Shown one piece after another: positions 23,518 through 36,594 of a stretch of DNA of 64,000 nt (position 1 is its first letter; every line of letters starts with the position of its first letter). The notes beneath the pieces were generated by a model. It was not told the DNA's origin, made no database searches, and saw only the letters and a program-made list of their open reading frames with translations. A program made the translations under genes and the position numbers. Source of the DNA: Utricularia gibba (taxonomy: Eukaryota > Streptophyta > Magnoliopsida > Lamiales > Lentibulariaceae); contig CM007989.1 of assembly GCA_002189035.1 (NCBI GenBank), positions 4,495,001-4,559,000 of the forward strand, in the 5' to 3' direction.

Positions 23518-25129
23518 TTCATTCATTTTGGAGCACAGCACTGTATATTCCTTAGTTTGCCTATTAAGTTGCTTATTATTGTATTCTATAATCCTCATGG
23601 TTTTGCAAGAGGAAAGAAATGGGGCACTAGCCCTGGGTTATTTACTTTAACTCCATTACCATATACTGTGCTTGGACCATAGTCACTTCCCAAATAATCA
23701 AATTCGGATTTTTGTATAATGCAACTGATAATCAATTTGCCATTATCAAGGATCAACCAAGAACACTAGATTAAAAAAAAAAAAAAAACCTATTGAGATT
23801 GGGGTAAAGTTGACATTTCAATAATGGGCTGGTGTCATCTCCATATTATTAATATTATGAGTAGATTTCATTAGGTACTTTAATTAATAGTATATTTGAA
23901 TTATTTATACCAAAATAAATGTTTATTATATCATGTGTTTAGTAGATATGTTTAGGGATAATGACAAAAAAGGATATGTTTAGGAATAAATAAAAATTAA
24001 AACTCAATTAATTGACAAAATTCATGCAAAATAAGAATTTTTGAAACACATGATTATAATAATTATACAATTATTTTAAAAATCACGCATGTGTTAGAAA
24101 AGATGTTTACCAAGCAATCGTAATTTTCAGCATACACATGTTTAGAGATATAAACAATCTTATTAAACACATCTTTTGGTCATTGAATAAACAATTTCAA
24201 ACTGGCATCACATTCTTTATTAAACCTGACCTAATGCGTGCCTATGCCTGCAAATAAGAACCACAAAAAAAAGATCATATAATATATAGGTATTAGTCAT
24301 CACACAAAGTAATTTTGTAGAACCGGCATAGGCTTATGACTAGGCATGAGAGTTGCTCTTCTAGTTAGTTATTCAGTGTTATCGTTTTGTGTTGATATAC
24401 TACGGACCGAAATGGCGTTTACTTCAGTTAGTTGCTTACTTTTTAATACGAACCGAGAACCGAATTGAAACCAAAATTGTATTTGGGTTTAGTGGGTTTT
24501 ATTGAATTGTAATATTTAATCAATTTTGGGTTATTATAACAATATAATGTTAAATATATAATAATACTATATTAAATATTAATAAAAATCGATATTCAAA
24601 ATAATTACATTTGAGTCGTTGATTAATCAAGTATAATAAATAAAAACCAACTGTTAAAGATTAGAAAAATAAAAAAAATTGAATTAGTTTCATTCAAATG
24701 TATTATATAAATATGTTGGATTAATGTAAATGTATTTTTAAAATAAATATAAATAAATATTATAATTTTTAATTTGATCTCTAAAAGAAAAATTAAATAA
24801 AGTCTATAACTATAAATTTAGTTAAAAAATTAATTCAATAATTTATTAATACAAAATATGCATGTTTTTTTTTTAAGAGTTAAAGAATCTACAAAAGATA
24901 CGATTTCGTACTAGATTTGGAAAATTATTTAATAAGCAGTGGTTTTTTATTGGGTAATGCCATGGGTTTTTTCTCTGCACAATCTTCCAGTGCGCCATTG
25001 CTGGAGACCGCATTTTTGGATGGTGGTTCTGTATTAAACAACATTTTCAAGAATTTTCCACAGGGCTGTTCAATGCTTGATTCACAGTCGGAAGGATAAG
25101 TTGCAAGAATATGCTTGTGAACACATTGT
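23518..25129. other. intergenic, AT-rich
   Basis: Begins with the NHL 3' UTR and includes an A-run (about 23773-23788). It then turns into AT-rich sequence with no recognisable gene. 24917-25129 is probably the 3' UTR of the minus-strand gene that follows. Confidence 0.45.
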
Positions 25130-26969
25130 TCAAGATGATGCAGCAGCAGCAGCAGCAGAACTAATTGGTGTAGAACAAGGTCCCTGAATCGACCCATTTC
25201 TGGCCTTACGCCGATGAGGAGAAAAAGAGTCTTTCTTCTTGGAATTCAGAATTCTTTGGTTGCTTTTAGTTACAGCTCGCCTGGCATCAGCTGAAGAAGA
25301 CGAGCATCTACCAGTGGACGCTGCCGAATTCGGCTCCTTATTTGACGCAGAAAAAACCATTTTTTGCTGAGCCCCTGCAATGCTATTGCTGCCTGAAGAT
25401 TCTTCTTCTCGGATCTCATGCCCGCAACCATTAACGCCTCTAGTCACGTACTTTTGAAAGCTGGGTGGCATCAGATCGTCGGTATCAACGATCATAGACT
25501 CAAAAACTGGTTCCTCTATTTCATCCTTGATGTTTCCTGCTGGATTAGATTCCGGAGCTTTCCTGTTTTCAGCACATTTAAGGAGCACCTCTCTTCTTTG
25601 ATCTTCCTTCAAAGTCGTTGATAAGTTTGAGCCGATGCTGGAGTTAAGATCAGCCACTGCTTCGAGAATGGAACATGCCTTTGTGACACAAGCGGGAAGA
25701 GAAAATTCAGACGGTGGTGCACACTTCTGATGAAAGTTTTGGATGTCTTGCAGAAGAAGAGCTGTGTAGGATGAAGGCTTGGTATCTTGAACTTCAGGAC
25801 TGATGTCAAGGTCTCGAGAGAGACGGGCTGACCTAGTTCTTGTAATTCCCTGATTGAGTTTTGGATCTGGGAATATGAGCAGCTGCTCCTCCTTGTTGTT
25901 GTTGTTCTTGAAGCTTATGTTGTTTTGCTTATTGGTCTCAGGCGTCTGCAAAAACCCACATTACTGCATTTGTTCAGAAGATGGGGTTGAAGAAGAAGAA
26001 TGGTAAATTGGAGTTGTTACTGACCTGGCAGATGATATTGGTGTCGATTTCAGCGAGAGGATTCCTTTTGAAAGGAGAATGCTCTGCCTTTTTTGAGTTG
26101 CTCCGGCTGAGAGACGGTGCCTTTTCTTGCGGATTGTCGTTTAACGTCCTCACACGCATAGGTGAACGAGTACGAGGAGATGCGGTACCGGCGGCGTTTC
26201 GCTTTATCGGCATCTTCTTCGCCGCCGTGGTGGGATGTAAATCAGCGTGGATGCTTTTGTCCATTTGCACAGTGGCAGGGACAGAGATCATTTTCCCCGG
26301 CTTCGAAGATTTCGCATTTATTGCCAGTGAGTTTGAATTTGAATTCGTCCGACTTGAAATTGGGGATGGGGATCTCCTACTGGGAGATCTGCTCACGCGC
26401 CGCCCACCGCCAGTGCTGCTTCCTCGTTCTCTGCTTCCAGATCGGTGCTGTAAAGACTGGGATTTATCTCTTTCTGTACTTGGAGTCCTCCTCCGCCGCC
26501 CTTGGGAAAGGCCGCGGCGGTTGTCTCTCTCCCTAGCCACCGCATCTTCATCTCCGGCGGTGGCATTGCTCCCCTCTGATTTCGCCTGTTCGTTGTCGAA
26601 ATCGTAACTCCGTTTTAAAGCTGGGCTCCTTCTTTCATCATTCTCCGCCCTGGAGGTGGACGAGTTCCGGCTGAGTCTCCCGCACTGGATCAAGATAGCT
26701 TCCACCTCTTCCTTGGAGCAGCTCGGCGTCCTAGCCGGAGCTCCCCCAACGCCGACACTCACAGAATCTTCCTCCGGTTTCTTGGGTTCTCCGGGTCGCT
26801 GCAAGTCGTGGCTTCTCCGGTGCTTGATGATGAAAACCTCTTTCTTAACGAGAGTTTCTTCTGGGCGTTTCGTTTTCACTATTTGGGCATCAAATTTAGG
26901 TTTCTCCAGCAGACTTGCAGCGGCGGCGGCCGGTGAACGCCGACCTTTCTTGCTGAAACAAGTCCCCAT
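25130..26969 (-). CDS. MGTC-starting Ser/Arg-rich protein, unknown function (At1g65710-like)
   Basis: Two exons, 26969-26025 and 25945-25130, join in phase 0 to give 586 aa. The protein starts MGTCFSKKGRR; Gly2 plus Cys4 is a likely N-myristoylation/palmitoylation signal, suggesting membrane attachment. The next ~300 residues are low complexity, rich in Ser, Arg and Pro (RRVSRSPSRRSPSP), with no known fold. The second exon has a conserved-looking block (ARLSRDLDISPE...YTALLLQDIQNFHQKC) and ends in a poly-Ala run encoded by a GCA repeat. The overall plan resembles the plant family typified by uncharacterised Arabidopsis At1g65710. No enzyme motif is visible and I assign no function. The first in-frame ATG of the longer ORF lies in a different context; MGTC is chosen for the lipidation motif. 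Confidence 0.85.
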
Positions 26970-27384
26970 TGTTGAATAGGACCACACTCAAAAGCCACCA
27001 GGAAGAAAACACCGTGAGATGGAGGGAATTGAAGAAATTTGAAAGCAGTGGTAGAACACGGCATCCAAGAAAACGCAATAATGATGGAGTCGCTGGTGCT
27101 GGGGATGAAGAATTTCAAAATCTGCTGTGGCGGGGTCGCAAAATTCACCGTCGTTTACTTTAACTTTAACTTGACCTCCAATGTGCGCACCGCCCCCATC
27201 CCAACTTTTCATTTCCAACGGATTAGAAAAGTTTGCGGCTGGCTTTATTTTCTCAAATTTTTCATGTAATTACGTTAAATAATTTGAATTTCACAAAATT
27301 TATAATAAAATGATTATGCATAATTAAATATACATTTGAATTAATTATGTATCATATGTTATATTATAAAAAATTGAAAATAGT

Positions 27385-27446
<62 letters not shown>

Positions 27447-28399
27447 TATTACGTTATATATCAGAAAAAGTTTGATTTTGACTTGGACCCAAATTGACTA
27501 ATCTCTACTCCTCGGTCTAACTCTAGTCTAGTTTTGCATCTAGATTATACACTGTATAATTTGTTTAATGTTTTCAAAATAAATTATAAACAATAATGTG
27601 CCACATTAAAAAATAAAAAAGAGTTTGAAGATCATCACAAATGAGTGTAAAATACTACTATCAATCACAATAAAATCATGAAAATGAATATATTTCTTAT
27701 ATTAGATTATTCATTCTATATTTGCCGAAACACAACTTCTAACTTATTCATTCAAATAAATTTACAATAAAGTTAATTCCATAAATAACTAGGGAATAAC
27801 TCGAATGTATTCTTGTGGAGTCCATCATAATTGGGACTAGTAATTTTTCCAATCATGCTAAATCTTAATTCAAATGCAACTTTTAAAATAGGAACAATCA
27901 AAATCTTTTGGCAAACGTTATCAATTTCCACATTGCAGCACCTAGAAGCCTTGAAATTTTGCTCGAGCGTTTCGGCAACCTCGGAGTGCGGGGCATGGCG
28001 AGGGAGATGGTGAAGTGTTGCCGCACACGTAGGATATTTGGCATTAACAATATATATATTGTTTCGAAATATAAATAATATTTTGATTAGTTTGTTATCA
28101 ATTTTAGATATCTCAAATTAGTTACATTAATATTACATTTATATTTATTTTTAAATATCATCTTAATAATTTATTAAATTTATATAATAAAGTTAATGAT
28201 AGATTTGTTATCATTTTTTAGAAATATAAACAATATTTTGATTAGTGCATTGTCACTTGTATATATCTCAAACTAATTAAATTAATACTGAATTTATATA
28301 CTAAAGTTAAAAACAATATTTTGAAGCTAATTTGAAATTATAAAGTTTGGATTAATTTGAAAAAAAACAATAAAACTAATTTAAAATGAAAATTATAAA
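26970..28399. other. 5' flank of the MGTC gene and AT-rich spacer
   Basis: Contains the promoter side of the minus-strand MGTC gene (26970 to about 27250), a long (TA)n tract (27388-27438) and AT-rich sequence beyond it. A short GC-richer patch at about 27950-28030 is not recognised. Confidence 0.5.
27388..27438. repeat. (TA)n microsatellite
   Basis: About 25 uninterrupted TA/AT dinucleotides followed by 'gtgtgtg'. It is a simple sequence repeat, likely variable in length between individuals. Confidence 0.95.
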
Positions 28400-30250
28400 C
28401 ATTTAAACATCCAGTCTTTTACTCATGCTCATCAACTTGTTTTGCACCCCTTGTGCACCTAACGCCAATACTTGAAGTAGGAACAATCAAGGTAGGCCTA
28501 GGAGGAATGGGTGAAGTCGTGAACTTTCCATAAGCCCAAGGAGAAATCATCCTCACCATTGAAGAAAAAACCCATGTTTTGTGATGGCATCTGAAATACA
28601 TGAGGTGGATTCCATGGTACTGGGTGCTGAGGCATTTGGTGATGAGTAAACTGTACGTGAAAAGACTCTTGTGTCGTATTTGTCGGCATTGAAGGTGTAG
28701 CAAACCATGAAGATGAAACGAACTCCTCTGAGAGATATGCCGAGCTACAAGGGTTGTGAGAACGTGTATCCAGACACGATTCTCGAGGAGGCTCAGTATG
28801 CATCATCGACTAATATGAACTACCATATGTAGTTGTGCACCCAGTGAGAGTCTGTCTCAGCTAACTGTCTCATGATGCTTGGATTCGTAGATGTCATATT
28901 TGCCATACGATGAAATTGTGATGCCTACATATTGAATCATCAAATCAAATTTATTATTATCGCAAATAATAGTATAAACATGTAGTCTTACTGCATAAGA
29001 TAGAAGTTGTGCCACTCCACCTAAACATCTGGTACTAAATTCAGTCGGGGTGCTACCAAGAAATCTTATTGTCACCTTTTCATATCACTCATAATATTCC
29101 TTCTCACAGACTACACAACCATTAGAGTGATAGAGATGGTCCATCTGAGCATTCCAAGTTTCAAAAAATTGAATATTTCTTGATTCCCAACTTTGCTCCT
29201 TTGCAGTCCAACGACTTCGTGGATGATCAATCGGATTGGCTGGTATACATAACGGTAACCCAAACTGACGAGAGACTCTTGAATATTGTGATGCTCAACA
29301 ATCCCAAAAAATAGTAAGGGCCCACAATATGTCCAAATCTTACGACAATTTTCTTCACATCTCGAAAGTTTCTAGTGGAGTAAGGTCTCCACTTAAATTG
29401 TAAAAAGTGTTATTTAAGCAATCAAAAATAAAAAGGATGCTTTGAACAGAGTCATCTTATCGTGTCCAATAAAATCTACACTATCTCTGCAAATAAGAAG
29501 TTGATTGTAAGCTGTAGTCGTTCTATCCATAATTGTAGCATACATTTCATATTAAAGAATTATAATTAGTAAACAAAGTGAATTATATTTCTATCATAAA
29601 GAAATTAGTACCTCCAACCATAAATCATACGACATGCCCGATTGTATGATACATCCGAAAAGGCATACGATCTATAGGTGATAGTGTTTGAATTCGACTC
29701 CAAGCCCATAACTGAAAAAGTAATCATATATCATTTGAAAAAATTAAAAAATAATAATTTTTATTAACAAACCTGTAAAAGTCGCATAGGGCTGCCGATG
29801 GTCTCTCTTTCAACTATGCATCCTTCACTCAAGCTATGATATAAGTAAGCTAAAACTGTTGAACTTTAACTAAGTACACCTACTTTTTCGTCGTTTGCAA
29901 TCAAATCTAGATAAGAAAGACAACATTCATCGCCTTTCGTATTAGGGAAAAAAACCCCCACAAACAATCAACATATCAATACAACAAGCATATCTTATAT
30001 AAAAAAAAATAGTGATGATACTTTAGTGAATGTAAATATATAAATAAAAATTAATATCAATTACCTTAGTATATCTTGATGATCTAAATCAACATCAACT
30101 TTCTCTCCAAACTCTTTAACATAATCTCTAAATTTGGGAAGTGAAAATTTAGTTGCATTTCTCAAATGAGCCTCTCTTCATCCAAATCTATTTTCAAGAA
30201 ATTCTAACCATAGATTAAATGAAATGTTCTTGTTTCGAGACGCCATCTTT
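28400..30250 (-). pseudogene. plant mobile domain (PMD / MAIN-like) transposon remnant
   Basis: Minus-strand blocks read like the aminotransferase-like plant mobile domain found in MAIN/MAIL genes and their transposon relatives. Going from 30250 down, there is an N-terminal block (ASRNKNISFNLWLEFLENRFG). Next comes 'LAYLYHSLSEGCIVERETIG' then SPMRLLQ (about 29780-29880), and LWAWSRIQTLSPIDRMPF (about 29640-29720). A 'PLLFFGIVEHH' and 'LCIPANP' region follows (about 29220-29330). A block ending in 'TIRFLGSTP' (29030-29075) and a low-complexity C-terminal tail (28419-28806) complete it. Stops and frame changes interrupt all blocks, so it is dead. The family call rests on several separate conserved blocks in the right order; whether it was a mobile element or a duplicated host MAIN gene is open, with the former more likely given its surroundings. 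Confidence 0.65.
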
Positions 30251-30780
30251 ATATCAATGATGATAACAAATGATAATCATATTGAATTTGACAAGTCTTC
30301 ATAACTCCATAAAATCTTCATTGGTCAAGAATTGGACCAACAACAGTGAGGGGTTCTAACTTCCATAAAATGTTATCCCAATGCTTAAATGTATAAACAT
30401 TGTTCAAATTTTTACGGCTCAAAATTTGACTCGAAGTATGCCGATCTTGCATTTGTAATAAACTGCAATCCAAATATTTAAAGTATCAATTGACCTGTAA
30501 TATTTAAACATTTCATAGCAGTTTTGGGTATTGTATTGCTTTCTTTGGTTGTACCATGCCCTGAATCAAAGTGAATTCTTAAACCTAGCAGGAAGTTTCC
30601 CCTGTTGTGGGTTTTACCTGAAAATTCTTGTTGCTCTTATATGTACATTCAAAACAAAGAAACAAATCAGCATGCATGTATATCAACTGGTGCATGAAGC
30701 CATTCCCTTTGGATTGTCAACAATTGGTATCAATGGTGTGCCCAAGCTAACAATCATGAATCTCTCTTTGTGACACTCAA

Positions 30781-32800
30781 AGATCAAGCCTGTTTTCGTA
30801 TGCAAGGATCTATGGGAGCCAGTGGTCGTTGGCTCTATGCTCCCATCAAGCTGTGAGGAAATTTTGAGGATGCACAAAAATTGTGAAAATTTCTAAAGGA
30901 GATGTTTCGTTCAGAAAACACATTGAACAAGCTTGCTTATACAAAAGTATGTCTCGGTTGAAATAGAAGGATGAGAATTCAATGGTAGAGCACTTGAGTC
31001 GGTTTAAGGACATTGTTGATCAGATGGTTTCATTTTAGATGAGATTTGATGAGGAAATTCAAACATTTTAACTCATAGATACATTGTTGGATTCATGGGA
31101 AAATCTTGTGATCACACTTTTAACTCTACTAGAGGAGGTCTCAAGTATGAGATAGTGGTGATAAATGAAAAATTTGCAAGTATCGTCAAAATGAAAAATT
31201 CTCATATCAAATAAATTTATAAACTTAATGCACATTTAATCATAACACAAATATGAGGAAAATATATATAGGGTCGATCACGAATAGCTTTATACTTGCT
31301 ATGAGAAAGGTAATGGATTTTTTTTTTATATGGTTGAAGATTAAATCTAAGCTAAGACTAATTCAATTTTATGATAAAATACAATAAAGCAAAGTATTAA
31401 ACTAGTAAACTCGATTGTTGTCTAAAAAGAAATGTGATGATGTCCGGGGATTCCTAGGAATAGCATGCTAATTACGACAACTATTCCACCCAAATAAAAA
31501 ATCATTCATCTAACAAATAAAAGTTCAAGTTAAACTAAAATCTTGTCTTCTTTCAATTTTTGGTCTACCTCTATTTCAGGTTGTTTATGATGAACACTAC
31601 TCTCCATCCTAAATCTATCTCGATTTGATAAGGAACTAATATGATTACGTGTTAAGTGTGATTTAATGAACAATAAAAATGTTTATCTCCTTTTGTCTCA
31701 AGCATCATGTGGTGCTTAATTATTCATAATAAAGGAAAATAAAGTTAATGCACAAAATATCATCATCTGCATACTCATGTCATAGTTCAACATGGAAAAT
31801 AAATAGTAGTCCGAAATAAAAATAGTTTTCAACAAAACATTGAAATATTGATCTTGATCTACTCCATGTTGGGAGTAGTGTTCGTATTGAAGTGAAAATC
31901 TGCAGATTAAGTTAAGTTCTTCATTCGCCTTCCTTTTTTCTTCTTTTGTGTTTTTTTTCCCAGAATCCTCTCCAGATTGTTGCTTGTTCCTTGAAATGAT
32001 GTTCCTATTATGTTTCTTTATCATTTCCAAAAATCCATTTTTTTTTGTTTCCTTGGGATTTGCATTGTTGAAAATATGATGCATTGCTTAAAGAAAGTGA
32101 TTGAAACAAATATTGAGACTAAATCCAAGATTTATTTCGAATCTGGAATGAAAACACATAAATATACTATTTATTGCAAGGGTTCGGAAATGCTGAATTA
32201 AATCTCAGTTTTAAAATATAATGTTAAGACACTGAAAGCATGAGTAATCAAGTGGCAAAATTGTTGTTGCAAGAAGAGTTACGCAAGTGTAATGCAATGA
32301 CAGAGAGAAGCGTTGATACCAATAATACTCTCGCTTATAGTGAGAGAACATTTCAAGGATGATCTCAAGAGTGACTTGATAACAAAGGCCGAGATAAATC
32401 TAAACACAAGAATAAACCTCAAGAGGATGATGGTAAATCTGGTAAGAAACTTGAGTCACAGTCATGTGTTTTGCTGTGGGAACAATGTGAAATGAACGCA
32501 ATGGCTAAAAACGATCTCACCTAGAGAAACGGGACGAGCAAGGCATGTGAAGTCCCGAAGTAATACATCAGCATATCTCAACGTGATAGATGATGATTTA
32601 CTAGTGCTGTTAGTTGCAGAGGCCGGAGAAACTGGGTTAAGCGACTCAGGGTTTGTAGATTCAACAGCATCGTTTCATGCATCGCCTTCAAAAATAGCAA
32701 TGTTGAATTATAAGAAATGTGATTCAAATACAATGACGATGGGCAACCAACTCAGCCAAGTGATGAGATTTTCTTTCAACATAACCATTTTGTTATGTTA
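30781..32800 (+). pseudogene. copia gag/protease remnant, split by a solo LTR
   Basis: Before the insertion (to 31158) there is typical copia gag wording, HLSRFKDIVDQM and LIDTLLDSWENLVITL, with stops and frame changes. After the insertion the reading continues with AKLLLQEELRK (32256 onward), the usual gag C-terminal region. Next come a decayed zinc-knuckle area (about 32455-32490) and a protease-like block around SGFVDSTASFHASPSK (about 32650-32700), where the copia DSGAS motif has become DSTAS. Removing the inserted LTR plus one target copy rejoins the gag frame at this point. Confidence 0.7.
31159..32250 (-). repeat. solo LTR, family A, copy 1
   Basis: A 1092 bp unit which on the minus strand begins TGATTACTCATGC and ends TTTTCATTTATCA, flanked by the 5 bp direct repeat AGTGG (31154-31158 and 32251-32255). 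It interrupts copia gag. TG...CA ends plus a 5 bp duplication are the signature of an LTR retrotransposon, and the absence of internal sequence makes it a solo LTR. It is similar throughout to 33983-35345 and 49134-50531. Confidence 0.82.
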
Positions 32801-33849
32801 AATGTGTACATTTATAATTGAGATACATCCCATATGTCCACAATGTAGTAGGGTAATAAAATCGAGAACATGTCTTGTGGTAACAAAAATAAATTTAGAT
32901 TATTCAAGAATAATCATGATACATAATTTTGTATCATATTAAAATTCAACACGTGTTTTTCTAATCTTCAATTATTATCCACAACATATTATATTACAAG
33001 CATATATTGTATTTTCTTACTAGATTATTCAAAATTAGTTGTAATATAAATTATTTCCACATTCTTCAATAGTATCTTCAAGTTATTTTTTTTCATCAAT
33101 TTATATATTGCAAAACAATTGTTTTTCACTTGATATCTACTAGTCCTAACATAAAATGAGAAAATTACACGTAAGAAGCCTATTAAAAACTACATGCTCC
33201 ATAATGTTAAAAGGATACTCAAATTGACAACAAAATGAGAAAATTACACGTAAGAAGCCTACTAAAAGAATCTTATTAACAACAAATTGACTGACTTTAG
33301 CATGATTATAATTAAAGCTAATGGATTAGAAGTATCAAGAATAACTTTTTGTTATAATGAATTTGAAGTATCAGTAATAAAGATGATGAAGTACAAATTT
33401 CCTCCTTTTGTGGTCGGATTTATTGTATTACAAACATCAAAGTAGTTATGTTATAATGAACGATCAATTTGCATTTGGATAATTTTAAAAAAATGAAAAA
33501 ACGTACAAATCCAGCCAATTAGATGTGGCTAAGTGAAAGCATTGCATGCATATCACATGTTGATCTCGTATGTGTGACACATGTTGATCTTGTATGCAAA
33601 TGACATGTTAAGCTTGCATGTGCACCACATGTTCATATTGTATGTGTGGCACATCTAGTTGCATGCAAAATAAGGATGATATGTAGAAGGGCATATACAT
33701 GATAGAATTTAGAGTTATTTCACTCATTTTTTAGTTTTTGAAAGGTATGGATGAAAAGTTGGAAGGATAGATTACAGTAACAAAGTTGAATGAAGGTTTA
33801 GAGTTGGGTTAGAATCTAAGGTATCAAGTTAAGTGGCATGATTGATTTT

Positions 33850-35610
33850 GAAGTTTTGCTTATCTTTATAGCTAAATTATGTAAAACCATGAGTGACATG
33901 CTGTATAATGAAAGCTGAATTCATTGCTTTAGATCTCATAGAATTAGAGTCTGAGTGGTTGAGAAATTTCTTGAAACAAATTTGATGACACACATTCTCT
34001 ATGCATTATATAATCAAAAATTGTTATGTTTTATTGTGGTTTAGATTAGGTTTGTATGGTTTTTCATGTTTTATGCATTGTTTATGTTGATTTTTTGTGT
34101 TTTTTTTGAAAAGTGGATTAAATCTTTTAATTTAGTCCACCACGTTCGTTACTGATGTTTAATTAAGTTCAGCAAGAATTTTAGCAGCAAAATCAGACTA
34201 AGGGATGTGTGGATCAAGTTAAAAGGGCGCAACATCCGAAGGAAGACAAAGAGCACTATTCTACCGTCTGCAATTTGCAAGTTCAGGCCAAGAACAATAC
34301 TGGTGTCAAGAACAGTGCAATGGAGTAAAAGAGGGGAGATTTTTTTGGAAGAGAGAGAAACCCTATAGTGGGAGAGAGCTTCAACAGCATACAATGGAGG
34401 CTCCTGCAACACGATGAACATTGAACCAGAAAGAGGAAGAAGGGGATTCTCAGGGAGGAGACCCTCCAATCTGAAGAACAGCATCAAGACCCAGTTCAAC
34501 TTTACTGTTTCTGGCCATGAATAGTAGCATGTGGGCATCTTTACTTTCTTTTCATTTAATGTTTTGAGTTTCTGCAACTGATTTACTTACAATGTTTCTA
34601 TTATTTTCGTCACATTATTTGAATGAAATAATATTTTATCTTACATATATGAGTAGCTAAAAATGTAGGGATACTTTAAGGTAAAACATGATGGTGTGGG
34701 TCTAGACTTTATAACATAATTCATCATTGTTTCTTAGCATTTATTTCTATCATTCCATGGATAGACTTGATGAGGGAAATGAGCAGCTTCATAACTTAGA
34801 TGCTTCATTTAGAGGTAGATTAAAAAATCAAGACGTGGATAGTAGGTATTAGTTCAGGATAGAACCAATAGAACCACGTAGACCTAATTTTATATACTTT
34901 GCATTCGGGTAGACCTAATTGCGAAGTTAGTGATGATATTGGAGACTATCTTAGCCGAAAACATGATGACTGATTTGGGTAGATTTAGATTGTTTGGAAT
35001 TGTAAGTAGAAGAAAATAGTAAATTAAATTAGGCATCTGCATACCCTTAAGGCATCATGGAATCACAATGTGTTAAAACCAATATCTATTATTTCCAGCG
35101 TTGAGACTTGATCTTGTTCATTAAACTTAACTACTACTGTTAGTTTGCGCTTAGACTAAGAACAATGTTTATTCTAAATTCTGCCTCTGCTAAAACACAT
35201 TGCAAGCACTAACTTCTTGAGATCGACCCTGAATTCCATTTTACATTTTGTGTTAGTTGTATTTTGTGAGAATTAGATATTATAAATTTATTTGACACAA
35301 AAATTTGATTTTACCGCAACAATAATGAAAAATTTTCGTTTATCAAAATTCCACTTAGTTAAAGGTTGAAACTCTTGTATTGATGCATTGTGATAGCAAT
35401 TGGCAATAGCCACTGCTAAGAACAAATCTTACAATGGCAAAAATATTTATATGCGATTGAGGCATAGTACTGTAAAACAACAATTAAAAATGAAGTAACC
35501 TCAATTGATTACGTAAAAACATGAGTGAATTTTTCCTATCTATTGACCAAACCTCTCGATAGAGAGAAGATCATTGAGTTTGTGAGGGGAATGGGACTAA
35601 AGATTTTTGA
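33850..35610 (+). pseudogene. copia RNase H C-terminal remnant, split by a solo LTR
   Basis: The left part (to 33982) has EFIALD and SEWLRNFLKQI. The right part (from 35351) has AKNKSYNGKNIYMRLRHSTV, then EVTSIDYVKT, LLTKPLDREKIIEFV and RGMGLK. These are the conserved 3' end of Ty1-copia pol: the RHIRLRHS-type region, then DxLTKPL, then the GMG end. Stops interrupt it. Confidence 0.75.
33983..35345 (+). repeat. solo LTR, family A, copy 2
   Basis: A 1363 bp unit beginning TGATGACACACATTC and ending TTTTCGTTTATCA, with the 5 bp duplication AAATT at 33978-33982 and 35346-35350. It interrupts the copia RNase H region: the frame reads EFIALD...WLRNFLKQI before it and resumes after it. It shares landmarks with copy 1 (inverted) and copy 3, including a stretch near the 3' end like 'gatcgaccctga' and the terminal 'ttcgtttatca'. 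Confidence 0.82.
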
Positions 35611-35898
35611 AAATACATCTATGATGGTCACCCTACTTATTATGAGAGAAGTACTCAAAATAAGATCATAAGGGTGATAACAAATCATTGCTAGTTAGAA
35701 GAACACCAAATATTTTGCAAAAAGTTGTTCCTATGAAATGGGTTTCTAGCTGCAAATTTTGTGAGAATGAATTTAAAACTCTTAATTTCTGTAGTAGTTA
35801 TCTAGTGGTATAATAAGCAGTATATGTTAGACAGAACCACCTAGATACTTGTGGAGTGGAAATGCTCCTATGAAATTGAGTTAGTTTCTAAAGCTACT

Positions 35899-36594
35899 AA
35901 TGCGTGTTGTTTACACAACAAATTTTAAAGATTTTTAGAACTCATAAAACACAAGAGTGTAGTACGGGTGTCGAACATAGGTAATTGTTTGTCAGTGAAA
36001 GGTGAAATTACACCGAATACAATTGTCAAGATTTGTAAATGGGTTTGGAATTAAAGGTGCGAGAAACATAAATGATGAAGCTTGAGTAAGGAGATAAGAG
36101 GGTTATAAACAAACAACGGAAATAAACGTAAGCGATGAACCTTAAAGAAAGAAAATGTTCCTGGATTTGGAATTCTGCCCAGCTATGCTTATTGTGTCTT
36201 TACTCTTCTCTGATCTTTTCGAGTACTCAGCTATAGAAGTAAGGAATTCCCTACCCCCTCCCCCTTACACTCTTGTGCAAGAAGCCACGAGAATAGCCTC
36301 ATGTTACTCCTCCTTGGATGAACATGAAGATAAGAGGTCCTGTCAACGTACCCTCACGGTCGAATTGCACATGTGTGCCCGAGTGTTGCCAGTGACCCAA
36401 TGAGTCTAGATACGAGCTCACTATTTGTCCATTGATCCTGAGATACGGCCACAAAAAAACGTTGTCTTCCTCCTGCCAAAAGGGCATGAGTTGGTGCTTT
36501 CCATCTTGCTCCTCTTCAAAACTTGCCAGTAGTGATCAGCTAACAATGAGTCTTGAATAAGAGAACTATTACAGAAAGATTGAAACATAGTCAC
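35899..36594 (+). repeat. dispersed repeat family B, copy 2
   Basis: Begins TGCGTGTTGTTTACACAAC directly after copia 3' sequence and ends at the Athila LTR start (36595). It is similar to 6250-7275, 47866-48870 and the reverse complement of about 50600-51716. The TG start shared by three copies suggests an LTR-type terminus. No CA end or duplication is visible because the Athila element cuts it. Confidence 0.65.

Larger units (their letters stand above)
30480..35898 (+). mobile_element. Ty1-copia retrotransposon remnant with two inserted solo LTRs
   Basis: A copia-type element in sense orientation. A primer-binding-like 'ttggtatca' lies at about 30724-30732, then come gag pieces, a protease-like piece, and the C-terminal part of RNase H ending near 35610 in RGMGLK. 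Most of integrase and reverse transcriptase appears deleted: 32800-33780 gave no recognisable motif. Two solo LTRs of another family (31159-32250 and 33983-35345) interrupt gag and RNase H. The 3' end is cut by a family B repeat starting at about 35899. The 5' LTR is not delimited. Confidence 0.7.

Noticed and set aside
25981-26607. Plus-strand 208-codon ORF
   Set aside because: It is the antisense shadow of exon 1 of the MGTC gene, whose minus-strand frame has the lipidation start and a proper splice site.
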